In this document: positions 45,554 to 56,985 of the stretch, piece by piece
Position numbering within the stretch: the first letter of the stretch is position 1
How the letters are laid out: each line of letters starts with the position of its first letter
Source of the DNA: Ascaphus truei
Taxonomy: Eukaryota > Chordata > Amphibia > Anura > Ascaphidae
DNA length: 64,000 nt
Direction of reading: 5' to 3'
Assembly (NCBI GenBank): GCA_036426205.1
Contig: CM071587.1
Coordinates: forward strand, 1,159,395-1,223,394
Position numbers and translations under genes: made by a program
The notes under the pieces: generated by a model
The model's database searches: none
The model's input: only the letters and a program-made list of their open reading frames with translations
What the model was told of the DNA's origin: nothing

Positions 45554-45919
45554 TCTCTGTTTTACTCTGTAAGGCCCTGCATACATCGGTGGAGCTATAT
45601 AAACATATACAGATGTAGCAGACATATTGCCGGGCGTTGCAGAGGGGCACACAGTTTTGCAGCGATCTCAGGCCTACCGGGCCTGATGGGAAGTCACTTT
45701 GTTGTTGCTGCCACCCTCCTTCTCCTTCTGAACCGAACGTCACCAATGTGACACCATACAGCGTCTCGTTACCATGGAAACGCGACGTTGCAGCATGAAG
45801 TGACGTTCCGCTGCAGTTCACAAGGGGGGGGAGGGCGGCAGTAACAGCTAAGTGCCATGGGACGGCGGATTTTCAAATCCACCGCTGGGGACACACACAC
45901 GGAACATTTAGTTATTTTT
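45554..45919. other. Unclassified spacer
   Basis: No gene. A C/G-rich stretch and an 8-G run lie near 45825. Confidence 0.4.
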
Positions 45920-46351
45920 TTACCTTTAATATGCGCATCAATACAATCCACACAATGATAAGTAATTAGCTAAGTTGCCGATCGATCCGTTCTCCTGTGA
46001 TCGATCGGCGAAGATACGGCTTGGGGGGTTCACTAAATGGCAGTCAGTGCAGCAGAAGAGGACCAAAGATGCAAAGTTCTGTGGGGAAGATCATGTAACC
46101 AGGCAGTCACTAGATACAATTGGTGCCCTGCTAGAGAGAGGGCAGGGCTCAAAAAGGGGTGTGCCAGAGCCTGTTTCAGAAGAGGAAGGGGATGTGACTT
46201 TGTAAATGGTTTCTATAGAAACAAAAAATACGTGTTACATTAAAAATGTAATTTTTTTTTTTTTTTAAATGCTACAAGTATTTTCTCACAATTCAGAACT
46301 GATTAAATTTAAAAAAACACACGTGGGATATTGCTTGGACTGCAGCTTTAA
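45920..46351 (+). mobile_element. TTAA MITE (family A), left end worn
   Basis: The body begins at CCTTTAATATGCGCATCAAT and continues with all landmarks through GAAGAGGAAGGGGATGTGAC to CTTGGACTGCAGCTTTAA. No TTAAAGCTGCAGTCC is seen at the left, so that end is deleted or mutated. Confidence 0.8.
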
Positions 46352-46399
46352 GGTACTTTAAGGTCCTTAAACTTTCCAGATACGTTTTATGATGTACAC

Positions 46400-46606
46400 C
46401 AGGGGGGCTCAACTCCAGTCCTCAAGACCCCCCAACAGGTCAGGTTTTAAGGATATCCCAGCTTCAGCATAAGTGGCTCAATCAGAGGATCAGTCAAAGA
46501 CTGAGCCACCAGTGCTGTACCTGGGAGTGGTTGAGCCCCCTCCGCTGAAGCGGGGATATCCTTAAAACCTAACCTGTTGGGGGGTCTTGAGATCCGGAGT
46601 TGATGT
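46400..46606. mobile_element. CAGGGG-type palindromic MITE
   Basis: CAGGGGGGCTCAACTCCAGT, CCCCCCAACAGGTCAGG on the left and AACCTGTTGGGGGGTCTTGA on the right. The centre has CAGTCAAAGACTGAGCCACC. Confidence 0.8.
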
Positions 46607-47195
46607 ATTCTACAGATGGGCAAATATTTTCGCCGGCCTAATAGAACTTGGGCAACTTCCCCGTTTTTAGTTCACAAAAAAGTTTGTTTTGATCCAAAAG
46701 TTCACAACAGCTTTGCTTAATGTTATAAAGTCCTCCAGCGTGTGTATTTCATTACTTTTGCGGTCAAAATTCACTCAATTAAAAAAAAAAAAAACATGTT
46801 AAGAAGTGGCGGGGTTACTATTTTGACATTTTAAACAAGCGAAATAGCGAATGTTGAACTCTTTGGGCTGTTTCACTAGAAGTTTTGTCTGAGAAAGATG
46901 TAGTGAGATGTTTGCGGAGGAAAATAAAATATCTGTTTGCTCAAACTTGCAGAGAAGGTCAAGAGGTCCTCACACTTCTAATGTAGACCATGGTGTGGAG
47001 CAAATTGCGTCATTTTAATACATCTCACTGTGACCCCGATCCCCAAAAGGGTGCTAAGCTATAGCACGCCCTTACCCCCATTCATATGGGCATCGTGGTG
47101 ATGTTTTGCAACATTTGGGGGATTTTTTGGGCCTTTGTTTCTTAAATGTGACACAGTCACTGCAGAGCGTCAAAGTAAATAACGGGCAAGCTGCC
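46607..47195. other. Worn dispersed repeat text
   Basis: 46620-46880 resembles 3240-3470 and 50330-50440 in phrases such as GGCAAATATTTTCGC and AAAGTTTGT. No borders and no gene. Confidence 0.35.
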
Positions 47196-47562
47196 TGTAA
47201 GAGACGTGGGCAGAGGTACATGTATGTATGTCACTATATGTAAGAGACGTGTGCAGAGGTACATGTATGTATGTCACTATGTAAGAGATGTGTACAGAGG
47301 TACATGTATGTATGTCACTATGTAAGAGATGTGAGCAGAGGTACATGTATGTATGTCACTATGTAAGAGATGTGAGCAGAGGTACATGTATGTATGTCAC
47401 TATGTAAGAGACGTGTGCAGAGGTACATGTATGTATGTATGTCACTATGTAAGAGACGTGTGCAGAGGTACATGTATGTATGTCACTATGTAAGAGACGT
47501 GTGCAGAGGTACATGTATGTATGTATGTCACTATGTAAGAGACGTGTGCAGAGGTACATATA
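47196..47562. repeat. 41-bp minisatellite built on an LTR start, ~8.5 copies
   Basis: The unit is TGTAAGAGACGTGTGCAGAG plus GTACATGTATGTATGTCACTA, with ATGT-step length variants. Its first 25 bp match the start of the LTR-like sequences at 47534 and 51509 (TGTAAGAGACaTGTGCAGAG, GTACA). Confidence 0.95.
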
Positions 47563-48135
47563 ATGGAGACCGATTTGGGTGCAGTTATATCTTGGCTTTA
47601 TTTAGCCTGTTCCTTTATCCAGGCAAAACATACAAAAACAACAAAATAACAAACCCCTATCCCTGTGTAAGGGTAACTTACTTGCCCAGAGCCTATCTGC
47701 AGGACTGGAGGGATATTCCCATTACCAGCCTATCACCCCAAAGTCTCAGGAGGTACCTTAAGCAGGTGGCCCTCCGTGTCAGTCTCTGGCAGGTTCCCGG
47801 GTCCTCTGTGCCCAGGAAATATAGGTCTCTGGGTGTCCTGATCTCAGCACAGCCTTTGTGCTCAACCCAGTGTCTGTGTGCAGGCTTCTCTGCTCTCCTT
47901 CTGTCAGCCCAAATGTGAGCTGAGGAATCTCTCTCCTGTGTCTCACATGAGTGTTTTTACAGATCTCTTTAGTCCAGGTGGAGCCTGGTTAATTGAGTGG
48001 CTGCAATTAACTCTCTGCAGGATTCTCAGAGCTCTGAGGCAGCTTTATTTAAACAGGGATATGTCCCCGTCGCACGGCCCAATATTAATATAGTCTGTTT
48101 GATACAAGGGGTCCGTGTACCTGAGAGGTGTCACA
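47534..48135. mobile_element. LTR-like repeat, TGTAAGAG...TGTCACA
   Basis: It shares start, end and internal blocks with the solo LTR at 51509-52086: TGTAAGGG, CCTATCTGCA versus CCTTATCTGCA, CCTATcACCCCAAAG, GCAGGTGGCCCTC and GTGTCAGTCTCTG. About 600 bp, TG...CA bounded. No flanking duplication can be seen because the left side has become a tandem array. No internal retroelement sequence adjoins. Orientation of transcription is not decided. Confidence 0.65.
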
Positions 48136-48690
48136 GGGCATGGGTGCATCTCGCCGACTGCAGAGATTTGTAAAATGCTGAAAGAGATTTATTCGCCACT
48201 AATATGATTTCACCCAGCTCAGTTCCATTTTAATTGAATGTTCTTTAATCCAATTGTAAATGGGTAATAATAACAGCACTATAATGCATTGCTGGCCTCT
48301 GCAAAGAGGTTCATAATGAAAATATTCCCTCCCAGAGGTAGGAACATTTTCATTAGAATTTTTCTTCGCCGTGTTCCTGAGAAAGCGTGTGCGTATGCTG
48401 TATACCTGCAGTCACAAAACCATCGTTACAAGGTGAGTATTGATGCGCGTCTCATTACCGATAATCTGCGAGAATAGATTATCCTGGTCGTTTCTGGGAG
48501 ACAACGAAATCAAAGGGGTATCAGACTAATTGGCAATTTTAAACAGAAGTAACTTGCTGATTGCAATTCTGATCCCTTATATAGATCTCTAGGCCTTGTG
48601 GTAAAAAAAACAAAAAAACACATATAATATGGTTTGTGGGACAAAATAAAGAATTCATTTTTAGACGTGCGTAATTTCTCCTAGTGTGTT
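48136..48690. other. Unclassified intergenic DNA
   Basis: No gene or bounded repeat identified. Confidence 0.45.
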
Positions 48691-48692
48691 TG

Positions 48693-48696
48693 TGTG

Positions 48697-48743
<47 letters not shown>
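48693..48743. repeat. (TA)n(TG)n compound microsatellite
   Basis: About 12 TA followed by about 13 TG units with transitional TGTA. Confidence 0.95.
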
Positions 48744-49090
48744 AGAGGTATCTGTACCATGTTAGCCGTGCTTAATAATCAAAAACGAATAGCCGATACC
48801 GTTCTGTGGCTCACGAAATGCTTTTATTTGTGCGAGCTTTCCAGATGCACTGATCTCTTCTTCCAGCGGTGTTACAATGGATAAAGCAAGAAAGGGTTTT
48901 ACTTAAAAACAGTGTATCCTGGAATGTATCTGTGACTGAAGCCTATCCCTCCCCCCTGTGTAGTATGCGATTTGTGACTTAAGGTGTTAAATGGTCCCTG
49001 AATGTTATTGATGTAAGAGTGTGTATGTATGTGTGCATGTGTGTATATATATGAACAAGAGAAAAAAGGAGCCCAAATAAATAGCACTCA
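48744..49090 (-). mobile_element. Unclassified interspersed repeat with hammerhead-like module
   Basis: The phrase GTATCTGTACCATGTTAGCC, AATAGCCGATACCGTTCTGT and GAGCTTTCCAGATGCACTGA, TCTCTTCTTCCAGCG reads as a mobile repeat. On the minus strand 48836-48869 it gives CTGGAAGA, AGAT-loop-ATCT and GGAAAGC, close to the CTGANGA-hairpin-GAAA layout. Family not assigned. Confidence 0.4.
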
Positions 49091-50798
49091 GGTATACCGT
49101 TGGCAATATCAAAAATACATAAGTTTATTAGATGTCACAAAAGAGAATAAAAGATATCACAGAAATTTAAAAACACGGCATAGATCCCCTGTGCGTAAAC
49201 CAAAGCAGTATGCTGACTACGGCGCCCGTCCTATCCCTAAGGAACACTGAGAGGAACCAGGGAGTAAATAACAAATATCCCTAGCTTAGGCACAACAAAC
49301 AGTGCTACTCTGTGGCAAATAGCAAATTCCTGAGAGTATACCCCCCATGTATACAGGATGTGGGAGGGTGGGAACCAAAATCTCACAAGAATATAAAGTC
49401 TCTTCTAAGATACCATAGGTCTTAAAACCTTGTAGGTTAGGTGCCAGGGATAAGTACAATGGCAGTACAAAAAAACAGTCCTGTTGAAGAGACAATTAGC
49501 AAGTATATTGATCCAAATGCAAAGAACCACAGTCCTGAAGTGTGTATAAACGCCGAGCACTATTTAGCACACACATATGAAGATGACAGGGCAAACATAA
49601 GGCAGCAGCATGTATAGGAATAGTGGAGGGGGGCCCCCCCCTGCGATCGCTTGGTCCCCCAATGTGTCGGACTGAGGCGCGTGCAGGCGGCGGCAGGAAG
49701 CGCGTGCATGTGTGGGCCTGGCCTGTGTGGGCCTGTGGCGCGAGGCTGAAATAGGTGAGTTACTGGGGCCATCAGTTGAGGCGGGACGCGCAGTGGTGTG
49801 ACTTACCTTGGCGGGCGGACGGTGTGTGTTGTGTGTCCTTTGGCCCGTCACTCCGCCTCAGGCCAATGAGAGGTGTGCGGGAGCGGGGGCGCCAAGGGAC
49901 CAATGAGATTTCCCCTAGGGACAGAGGCCATGCAGACAGGCATACAGTGCTTTCACAAATATAAATCTAAAGAAAATCACCAGAAATAAATGTAACTGAA
50001 ATTCCCCCCGTTGCGGTATTTACGGATGTTTTGAGATACTGATGTGGTGGGCTTTAGCATCCCCGTATTTAAGATGCAAAATTAGAAAACCATTGGGGTG
50101 AGGGGTTTTTGAAATCTTTTATAAGACTTGGTTTCAATTTCTTTCTGTGCCTCTACCCACCAAATTAAGTTTGTTAAAACATTTTTATTAAACCCCCCCA
50201 CAATATCTGTGGTTCCCATGACACCAAGTTCCCGTATCTGTGAGAAGAGTACAGCGTTACATCTGTACGTTGTGATTTTCCTCAAGACTTTGCGAAACGC
50301 ATTAACCTACGGATGTTCGTTTATGGTGAAAGGAAAGGGAGCATTTGTAACTAATAACACGTTTAAAAAAAAAAACCCTGCACAAAATTTTCGACTGAAT
50401 TTCTAAACATTTGGGAACGTTGCTAAACTTTTGTTGCGAGAACGGTTGTTTTTTTTGTTGTTGTTGCGAAGTCCGGCACTTAACACAAGAGAAACGCAGA
50501 CAATAAATCCAGGCAGAGACTGACGAGATGAATCTCTTTAATGTATGGATTTGAAATAAAAGTGACATTCTGAGCTCACTCTCCCCCGCAAAGGGGAGGA
50601 CAAAAAGCTCAGGTCTCTACAACTAAGTTAAATACTGTGAAGATATAGATATTTATATATAATATAGATTAAAACATTACAGCCCATATTTATTAGGCAG
50701 TACTATGCCATAATACACCTTACCGCCCATTCAAATGAATAGGCCGTACTTTAAATTAATACCAATATATATAAGAATACATCACGTCTATGGGACCC
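49091..50798. other. Unclassified DNA, probably worn repeats
   Basis: No gene. The stretch around 49630-49900 is GC-rich, with foldable words GTGGGCCTGGCC and GCGCGTGCA. AT-rich text follows. 50330-50440 resembles 3240-3470. Confidence 0.4.
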
Positions 50799-51503
50799 TG
50801 TGATGGAGCTGTCCTGTAGGCCAGGTCAGTTAAGAGTCCACACAATGCATTTTAGTCTGTACCAAAACATTGAGTGGTTTATTTCTCCACAAACACAACA
50901 AAACATTGGAAACACTGTCCCTTGAAGGTAAAACACAAAGCATAAAAAGAAAGTCTATTCCACCGTGGGAGATTTACAAAACAGTGCAGGCCCTAGCTAC
51001 CTGGCTGGTTAGGTAGCCCAGTTACCAGCTCCAAAACATACAACACAATATCAGGGAACAATATATAAAGTCCTTATCTGCCTGTGCTGGTCCGGCATCT
51101 TCGGTCTCTCCAGGTGAACGTCAGATGCAGGCGTTGCAGTCCTGCTGCTCCCAGGAACACTCCTGTCCTGTTTCTGTGCAGGCTTCTCTGCAGTGTGGGG
51201 TTTTGGGGTCTCCACTGTTCCCAAGCAAATCCCTCTGGTGAACAAGAAGCCCTGTGGGCTGGAGCTCGGTTGGTGCTGGTTGTGAATCACAGCTTGATCA
51301 AGACAATCCTCGGTGACTCTCCTCTCTCTTGCTGAGCATGAACAGGAACTCTAACAGGGACTCTGACAAGCACTTACCTCTTGGCTTTTAAACCCTGTTC
51401 AATCAGGAGTTCATTTCACACATCTCAGTCAGAAAACCTGACACTTGTGTGTAGTTTCCTTATCCACGCAGAGGGAGTGAGTTAACTCCTTCACTCCCTA
51501 GCA
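50799..51503. mobile_element. Older LTR-like sequence split by a solo LTR
   Basis: TGTGATGGAGCTGTCCTGTA begins a block with GTTTATTTCTCCACAAACAC and GTGCAGGCTTCTCTGCAGTG, the latter shared with the LTR at 47534-48135. The later solo LTR (51509-52086) is inserted at GACCC just beyond. The right end is unclear. Confidence 0.4.
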
Positions 51504-51508
51504 GACCC

Positions 51509-52086
51509 TGTAAGAGACATGTGCAGAGGTACAACAAGGGGGACATATTTGGGGGAAATAAACCATGGCTTGTATTCAGCCTGTAGCTTTAAGCAATACA
51601 GTTCAAGGAAGCACTCAAATAACTAAACATCCTATCTCTTTGTAAGGGCTAACTCCCTTTCCCAGTCCTTATCTGCATGGCAGGGAGGAGAGGCTTTTTG
51701 CCAACCTATGACCCCAAAGACTAAAGAAGTACCTGTAAGCAGGTGGCCCTCTGTGTCAGTCTCTGAGTCTTGTTTGGTGCCCGTTGAGGGGCCACCCAAT
51801 GGCAAGTTACAGGCTCTGCTGTGCCCTGGTTCCTGTGGATCTTTGCTGGCAGCACAGTCCTGTGCTAAAGACAACTGCTCCCGTGAGTCTCTTGCTTGCA
51901 GCACTCCCTCTGTGCTCAAGAGCTCTCCCCTGCAGGTCAAGCAGGAGCTTGTCTACCTGTCTGATGAGCCAGGTGGCGACTGCTTAATTGTCTATAGCTG
52001 CAATTAACCAGTTTCCTGCTGGATTCCTCAGACCAATACGGGCTTCTATTGAAGCCCTTTTTAGACAGGAGCCCTGCCCTGTCACA
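51509..52086. mobile_element. Solo LTR, 578 bp, with 5-bp target duplication
   Basis: It begins TGTAAGAGACATGTGCAGAG and ends CCCTGCCCTGTCACA. GACCC sits directly on both sides (51504-51508 and 52087-52091), the expected duplication for an LTR element. GGGGAAATAAACC near 51551 and the complementary TTTAG...GAAGCCC end are candidate signals. No internal region lies on either side, so recombination between two LTRs probably removed it. Gypsy or ERV class cannot be told from the LTR alone. Confidence 0.8.
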
Positions 52087-52141
52087 GACCCCCAATGCTA
52101 AAAATAAGTGAGACTCGCCGTGATTGGCTGATCCCCTAGAG

Positions 52142-52290
52142 CAGACGTGGCCAACTCCAGTCCAGCCTTCAGCACAGGTGGTGCAGTCATTGACTGAGCC
52201 ACTGATTGAGCCACCTGAGCTGAAGCAGGGCTATCCTTAAAACCTCACCTATCGGTGGCCCTTGAGAACTGGAGTTGGACACTTCTCTCC
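52142..52290. mobile_element. CAGGGG-type palindromic MITE, left arm shortened
   Basis: CCAACTCCAGTCCAGCC followed directly by TTCAGCACAGGTGGTGCAG. The right arm is complete: GAAGCAGGGCTATCC, GGTGGCCCTTGAGAACTGG, AGTTGGACAC. Confidence 0.75.
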
Positions 52291-53332
52291 TAGAGCTGCA
52301 GTACTTGCCAATCTGCTTTAAGCAATATGTAAAGTCCTTAAATTTGATGGCTGGGTATCTTTCCCCCGAAGCCCTTGCTACCAGAAAGAAGAATCAGTTT
52401 TACTATTCACCCGAATAATAGGACAGTAAACCACAATGAAGCCTCAACTTTACTTTTTCACAGCAACTGTGTGTTACCATGAACTCTGACCATTTGTGTT
52501 CCATTCCTCCCATGTGCACCTGCTCAGACAAACTCATTTTGTGTCCTTTGTTTTCTAAGCATAAAGAACATTGGTGTGGTCAGAAGGTGACCAGTTAATG
52601 GACGTGGAAAGCTGATAGGAGACCTTGACATTTAAGTAAACACATCTGCAGGTTCCATCTCAATTGCACTAAGCGAGATTCCATTCTGAATGGGGAAAAA
52701 AGAAAAAAAAGAGAGATTACACACACACACACATACACGCATCGGTGCAAAACAAAAGAAGCACTTTTTCTTTGTGTTTTCTTAACGCCAAATGGATATT
52801 CCAACAATAGGACTCATTGCCCTTCTCCGGGATCTATACAATTAAATCACAACGTGTGTTAAACTGACTGCATCCAAATTCTACAGGGGGAAAAAAATCT
52901 CCCATCATTCTGTTATCATCTCCCTTTTGTTTGTTATCTGAAAGATAGTTTTTCTATGGACATTTCATGGTGCAGAACATTTTAGCCCCCTCACTGGATC
53001 TGGAAAGTGGCAGAGGTTTTTGCAAACTGTAATTTAACAAAAAAAAAAGTAGCCTGTTGGCACGCAGAAAACGACGGGCATTTTTATAAACCCACAAAAC
53101 CCACATACAGATTCTTCTAGCACGCAAAAGAAAAGTGATTAAAATGGTGCAGGGTTACAGTAGCTTAAAAAAATAAAGATAAAGGGCCTACACATTTGGG
53201 AGAAATGAGGAGATGAAGATACCGTATTCTTTGAAATATCTCAAGCCGAGGAATGTGGTTCAGGGGGAAAGCCTTTCCCGAAGAAATCGAAATGCCAAAC
53301 CAAGGGGTCTTGCACTAACTTATCCATCTTTC
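52291..53332. other. Unclassified intergenic DNA
   Basis: No gene. A short CA tract occurs near 52720 and an A run near 53038. Confidence 0.45.
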
Positions 53333-53442
53333 CTTATTTATTTATCAAATGTGTTACCAGAAAGAAATACATTGAGAGTTACCCCTCGTTTTCAAGTATG
53401 TCCTGGGCACAGAGTTATAATGACAAATACATGTTTACAAAT
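53333..53442 (-). mobile_element. Retroposon 3' end, same family as 6870-7016
   Basis: Minus strand reads TTATAACTCTGTGCCCAGGA, CATACTTGAAAACGAGGGGT, AACTCTCAATGTATTTCTTT, CTGGTAACACATTTGATAAA, TAAATAA. The tail abuts a pogo-like element on the right. Confidence 0.6.
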
Positions 53443-53923
53443 ACAGCTCAACCCCGCAACAATGCGGATCCGCTTTTAACGTGGGCTGGGCTTGGCTCCC
53501 AAACATCACCTACCTTTGTTTCCCCGGCTGTCTGTACCACCATGTTGAAAACGCGACCCAGCTCCTCAAGCGGCGCCACGCGAATTACATCAGGTGTAGG
53601 TGTGTGTGTGTCTGTATGTGTCTGTTTCTGTGTGTGTCTATTACCAATAAAGATTTGAATAGATATTTTTTTTTTTTTAAAGCGAACGTCTATTTAAAGC
53701 GTTATTGGTAACGGAGATGGACACATGGACACGCAGACACAGACACACATACACCACCCCCCCCTCCGAGATGGCTGACCCATGGTGTCGGATCCCCTGC
53801 ACCTGGTAAGTCCTGATCACGGTGGCCATTTTTTTCTGCGATCCCGGTTATAACTCGGTCTCATTATGTGGACCCCGAGCACCGCGTTATAACATAGTTA
53901 CATTAAGTGAAAGGGTTATACAG
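53443..53923. mobile_element. pogo/Tigger-like MITE (worn)
   Basis: The left end CAGCTCAACCCCGCAACAAT and the right end, read inverted as CTGTATAACCCTTTCAC, are both flanked by TA. GTTATAACTCGG and CCGCGTTATAAC blocks near the right end match the style of Tigger-type ends. A short TG/TC-type microsatellite lies near 53600. Confidence 0.5.
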
Positions 53924-53969
53924 TACATTATATACAAGACACTGCATGCACAGTTAGAGATAATATATA

Positions 53970-54755
53970 TTATAGGCGTATGTAACACTTACAGACCAAA
54001 ATAAAATGTGAGGCAGCTTTAGTTTTGAAATAATTTAGACTTGCGGTGGCTGTGAGAGTCTCCGGTAGACTGTTCCAGTTTTGTTGTGCATGGTAAGAGA
54101 AGGAGGAGTGGACGGATACTTTGCTGAACCTTGGGACCATGAACAGTCTTTTGGAGTCTGATCTCAGGTGATAGGTGCTGTATGTGGTAGGGGTGAGGAG
54201 CTTGTTCAGATAGACGGGTAGCTTGCCCAGAAAGTATTTGAAGGCAAGACAGGAGAGATGAACTTTGCGTCTAGACTCAAGTGATGACCAATCTAGTTCT
54301 TTGAGACTTTCGCAGTGATGTGTGATGTAATTGCATTGGAGGATAAAGTGGCATATTGAGTTGTAGAGGGAATCAAGTTTGCCAAGGTTAGTTTGGGGTT
54401 CCGCGCCATATACTATGTCCCCATAGTCTATAATTGGCATCAGCATCTGCTGTGTGATGCGCTTTCTGACCAGCAGACTTAGGGAGGATTTGTTCCTATA
54501 TTGTACACCTCGTTTGGCATAGGTCTTGGATATCAGGGTATCAATGTGAAACCCACATGTTAAATCGGAGTCAAACTTAATGCCCAAATATTTGAAACTA
54601 GTAACAGGGGCTAGTATAGTATTAGAGTTGTTTCTGAACTGTAGCTCCTTCATTGGAAGCTTTAAAAATGTAGCCTCGGTCCCAAATACCATTGTTACAG
54701 TCGTGCCAGTGTTCAGAAACTGTTTGTTTTGGGAAATCCAATTTTCAAGTCTCAA
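53970..54755 (-). pseudogene. Rex/CR1-like LINE reverse-transcriptase C-terminal fragment
   Basis: The 261-residue frame contains FKYLGIKFDSDLTC, a common block just after the catalytic palm in CR1/jockey-group reverse transcriptases. Then come SLLVRKRITQQMLMPIIDYG (thumb-side helix with the usual ID/LDYGD stretch), LDSLYNSICHFILQ, LDWSSLESRRKVHL, FSYHAQQNWNSLP and a final LNYFKTKA. The upstream palm with YADD is absent, so this is a 5'-truncated copy. The frame being intact over 780 bp suggests a fairly recent insertion. It ends near CATTTTATTTTGGTCTG on the minus strand, the element's 3' end. Assignment to Rex1-like rather than another CR1 relative is from recall of the motif pattern. Confidence 0.8.
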
Positions 54756-55033
54756 AAAGTCAAATTGACTTTCCAGGTGGTAAGTGTTACTTATTGGTGG
54801 TTATTCTGCAAAGTTTGGGGGGTGCAGAATTCGGAATCGAAATGGATAAGAAGTACAATAGAGTGCAGGACTTATGAAGCTGATCCAGCAAATTGCGTTG
54901 GATCGAGTGCTGTATGAGAGACGCGATCGGGTGCCCCTTCAACTAGAAATGCTTAGACTGGAAGTGACGGAGGCTGGTCACGGGGGCGCCAAAGCTGATG
55001 TAGACGCCGGTGGGATCGCGGAAACTTTGCATC
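54756..55033. other. Short unclassified block between two LINE remnants
   Basis: GCAGAATTCGG near 54828 has an inverse CCGAATTCTGC near 56315, flanking the L2 copy. This could mark a split older element. No gene. Confidence 0.3.
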
Positions 55034-55972
55034 ACTCCTACATCCTTCCACATTGCTATTGGAAATACGATCATTCACCCAGTAGCCCAAGCACGCTGCC
55101 TAGGGGTCACACTTGATTCCTCTCTTTCATTCTCCTCTCATATTCAAAACGTTTCTAAAACTTGTCGCTTTTTCCTCCGCAATATCACAAAGATACGCCC
55201 TTTCCTCTGTTACTCAACTGCTAAAACTCTGACTCAGGCCCTCATTCTCTCACGTCTCGATTACTGCAACCTCCTGCTGTCCGGCCTTCCTACCTCTCAC
55301 CTGTCTCCCCTACAATCTATCCTAAACACTGCTGCCAGAATCACTCTACTCTTTCCTAAATCTGTCTCAGCGTCTCCCCTGCTGAAATCCCTCTCCTGGC
55401 TTCCGATTAAATCGCGTATCTCACACTCAATTCTACTGCTCACTTTTAAAGCTTTACATTCTTCTTCCCCTCATTACATCTCAGCCCTAATTTCTCGCTA
55501 TGCACCATCACGACTCTTGCGTTCTTCTCAAGGATGTCTACCCCCTTTGTATCTAAAGCTCTCTCCCGCCTTAAACCTTTCTCACTTTCTGCCCCACACC
55601 TCTGGAATGCCCTTCCCCTCAATACCCGACTAGCCCCCTCGCTATCCACCTTTAAGACCCACCTTAAGACACATCTGCTTAAAGAAGCATATGAGTAGCA
55701 CTGGATAATCATGGACACATGACACAAAGCTTGGCCCCCTGCAGACGCACTTACTAGTATTCCCTCCTACTGTCTCTGTACGTTCTCCCTACCTACCAAT
55801 TAGATTGTAAGCTCCTCGGAGCAGGGACTCCTTCCTTAATGTTACTTTTACAGTATGTCTGAAGCACTTATTCCCATGATCTGTTATTTATATTTGTTAT
55901 TTATATGACATGTAATACTACTGTGAAGCGCTATGTACATTTTATGGCGCTATACAAATAAAGACATACATA
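55034..55972 (+). mobile_element. L2-like LINE, 5'-truncated, with 3' tail
   Basis: The frame from about 55034 encodes IGNTIIHPVAQARCLGVTLD, SSLSFSSHIQNVSKT, LTQALILSRLDYCNLLLSGL, LQSILNTAARITLL and LSWLPIKSRISHSILLLTF, the hallmark of L2 reverse transcriptases downstream of the palm. A frame change occurs near 55610: the reading continues as LWNALPLNTRLAPSLSTF, KTHLKTHLLKEAYE in another frame and stops at about 55697. The 3' tail follows: AGATTGTAAGCTCCTCGG, AGCAGGGACTCC, GAAGCACTTATTCCC, GCGCTATACAAATAAAGACA. The endonuclease and YADD palm are missing. Confidence 0.85.
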
Positions 55973-56735
55973 CTCCTATTGAATAGGTTTTCTGTAAATG
56001 CGCTTTTTTTATCTTGCAAAGATGCGTGTACACCTGAATATGCCTTTATTTTATAATATACATTTTGGATTCCCTGCTCTATTGTGTTCCGCTTCTCTTT
56101 TTTCTTCTGAGACACAAGCCATCTCTAAGACTCCTGGAAGAAAGATCGTCCATGCCCATGCTGCATTAGCTGCCACCAGCTCAATATATGATCTGCCGCG
56201 ATTTGATGTGCCTGTGTCCTATTTTGGAAATGTACGTGTAACTTTGTCCCCTTTTCCAAACTGCTTACCTAAATAGGAACAAGTTGCACTACTATATCGT
56301 ACTATTTCCGGTTCCGAATTCTGCGCTCTTTGAAGAATATCACATCTGGAAGAATGTCTGGCACAGTTCCCGATTGAGTTTAAGAGCTGCGTTTTCTAAT
56401 ATTCTTCTATTTTCCCACACATATTGATACATTTGTATCTTTCACAATTTATATATATATTTTTACGAGATTGAGAATAGTAATTTAGTAGTTTTGCACA
56501 GTTTACACTTTATTTTACATTTTATATAGAAGTGTGCCTAATTATCGCAAGATCACTGATGGCTTGGATGCATACTTTACACCTTTTTGTCTTATTGGTG
56601 GTTAGTAATTTTTCTCAAGATATTAGAGCACAATAGGCCAAAAGTTCCTGTTCTGAGGAGCTAACAGTCATAAAATAGTTACTGGAAACACAAGACATGT
56701 TGAAGGAAAGGAGATTGGATACTCTTGCCATCTGA
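55973..56735. other. Unclassified intergenic DNA
   Basis: No gene. AT-rich with a short TA stretch near 56450. Confidence 0.45.
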
Positions 56736-56985
56736 TATTAATAATAATAATAGCATGTTCTTGTATAGCGCTGCTAATTTTACGTAGCGCTTTACAGAGA
56801 CATTTTGCAGGCACAGGTCCCTGCCCCGTGAGCGTACAATCTATGTTTTTCGTTGCTTGAGGCACAGGGAGATAAAGTGGACTTGCCCAAGGTCACAAGG
56901 AGCCGACACTGGGAATTGAACCAGGCCTCCCCTGCTTCAAAATCAGTGCTAGTCTGTGTTGCGATCTAGAGCCACTCCTCTATGC
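56736..56985 (-). mobile_element. tRNA-headed SINE with L2-like tail
   Basis: Minus strand: GGAGTGGCTCTAGATCGCAA (worn A-box), CTGGTTCAATTCCCAGTG (B-box), CTTGTGACCTTGGGCAAG, CTTTATCTCCCTGTGCCTCA, AGATTGTACGCTCACGGGGC, GCGCTACGTAAAATTAGCAG, then a TTATTATTATTA tail. Confidence 0.8.

Noticed and set aside
54874..55116. 80-codon frame MKLIQQIALDRVL... as a small gene
   Set aside because: It overlaps the start of the L2 remnant in another frame and has no homology I recognise.
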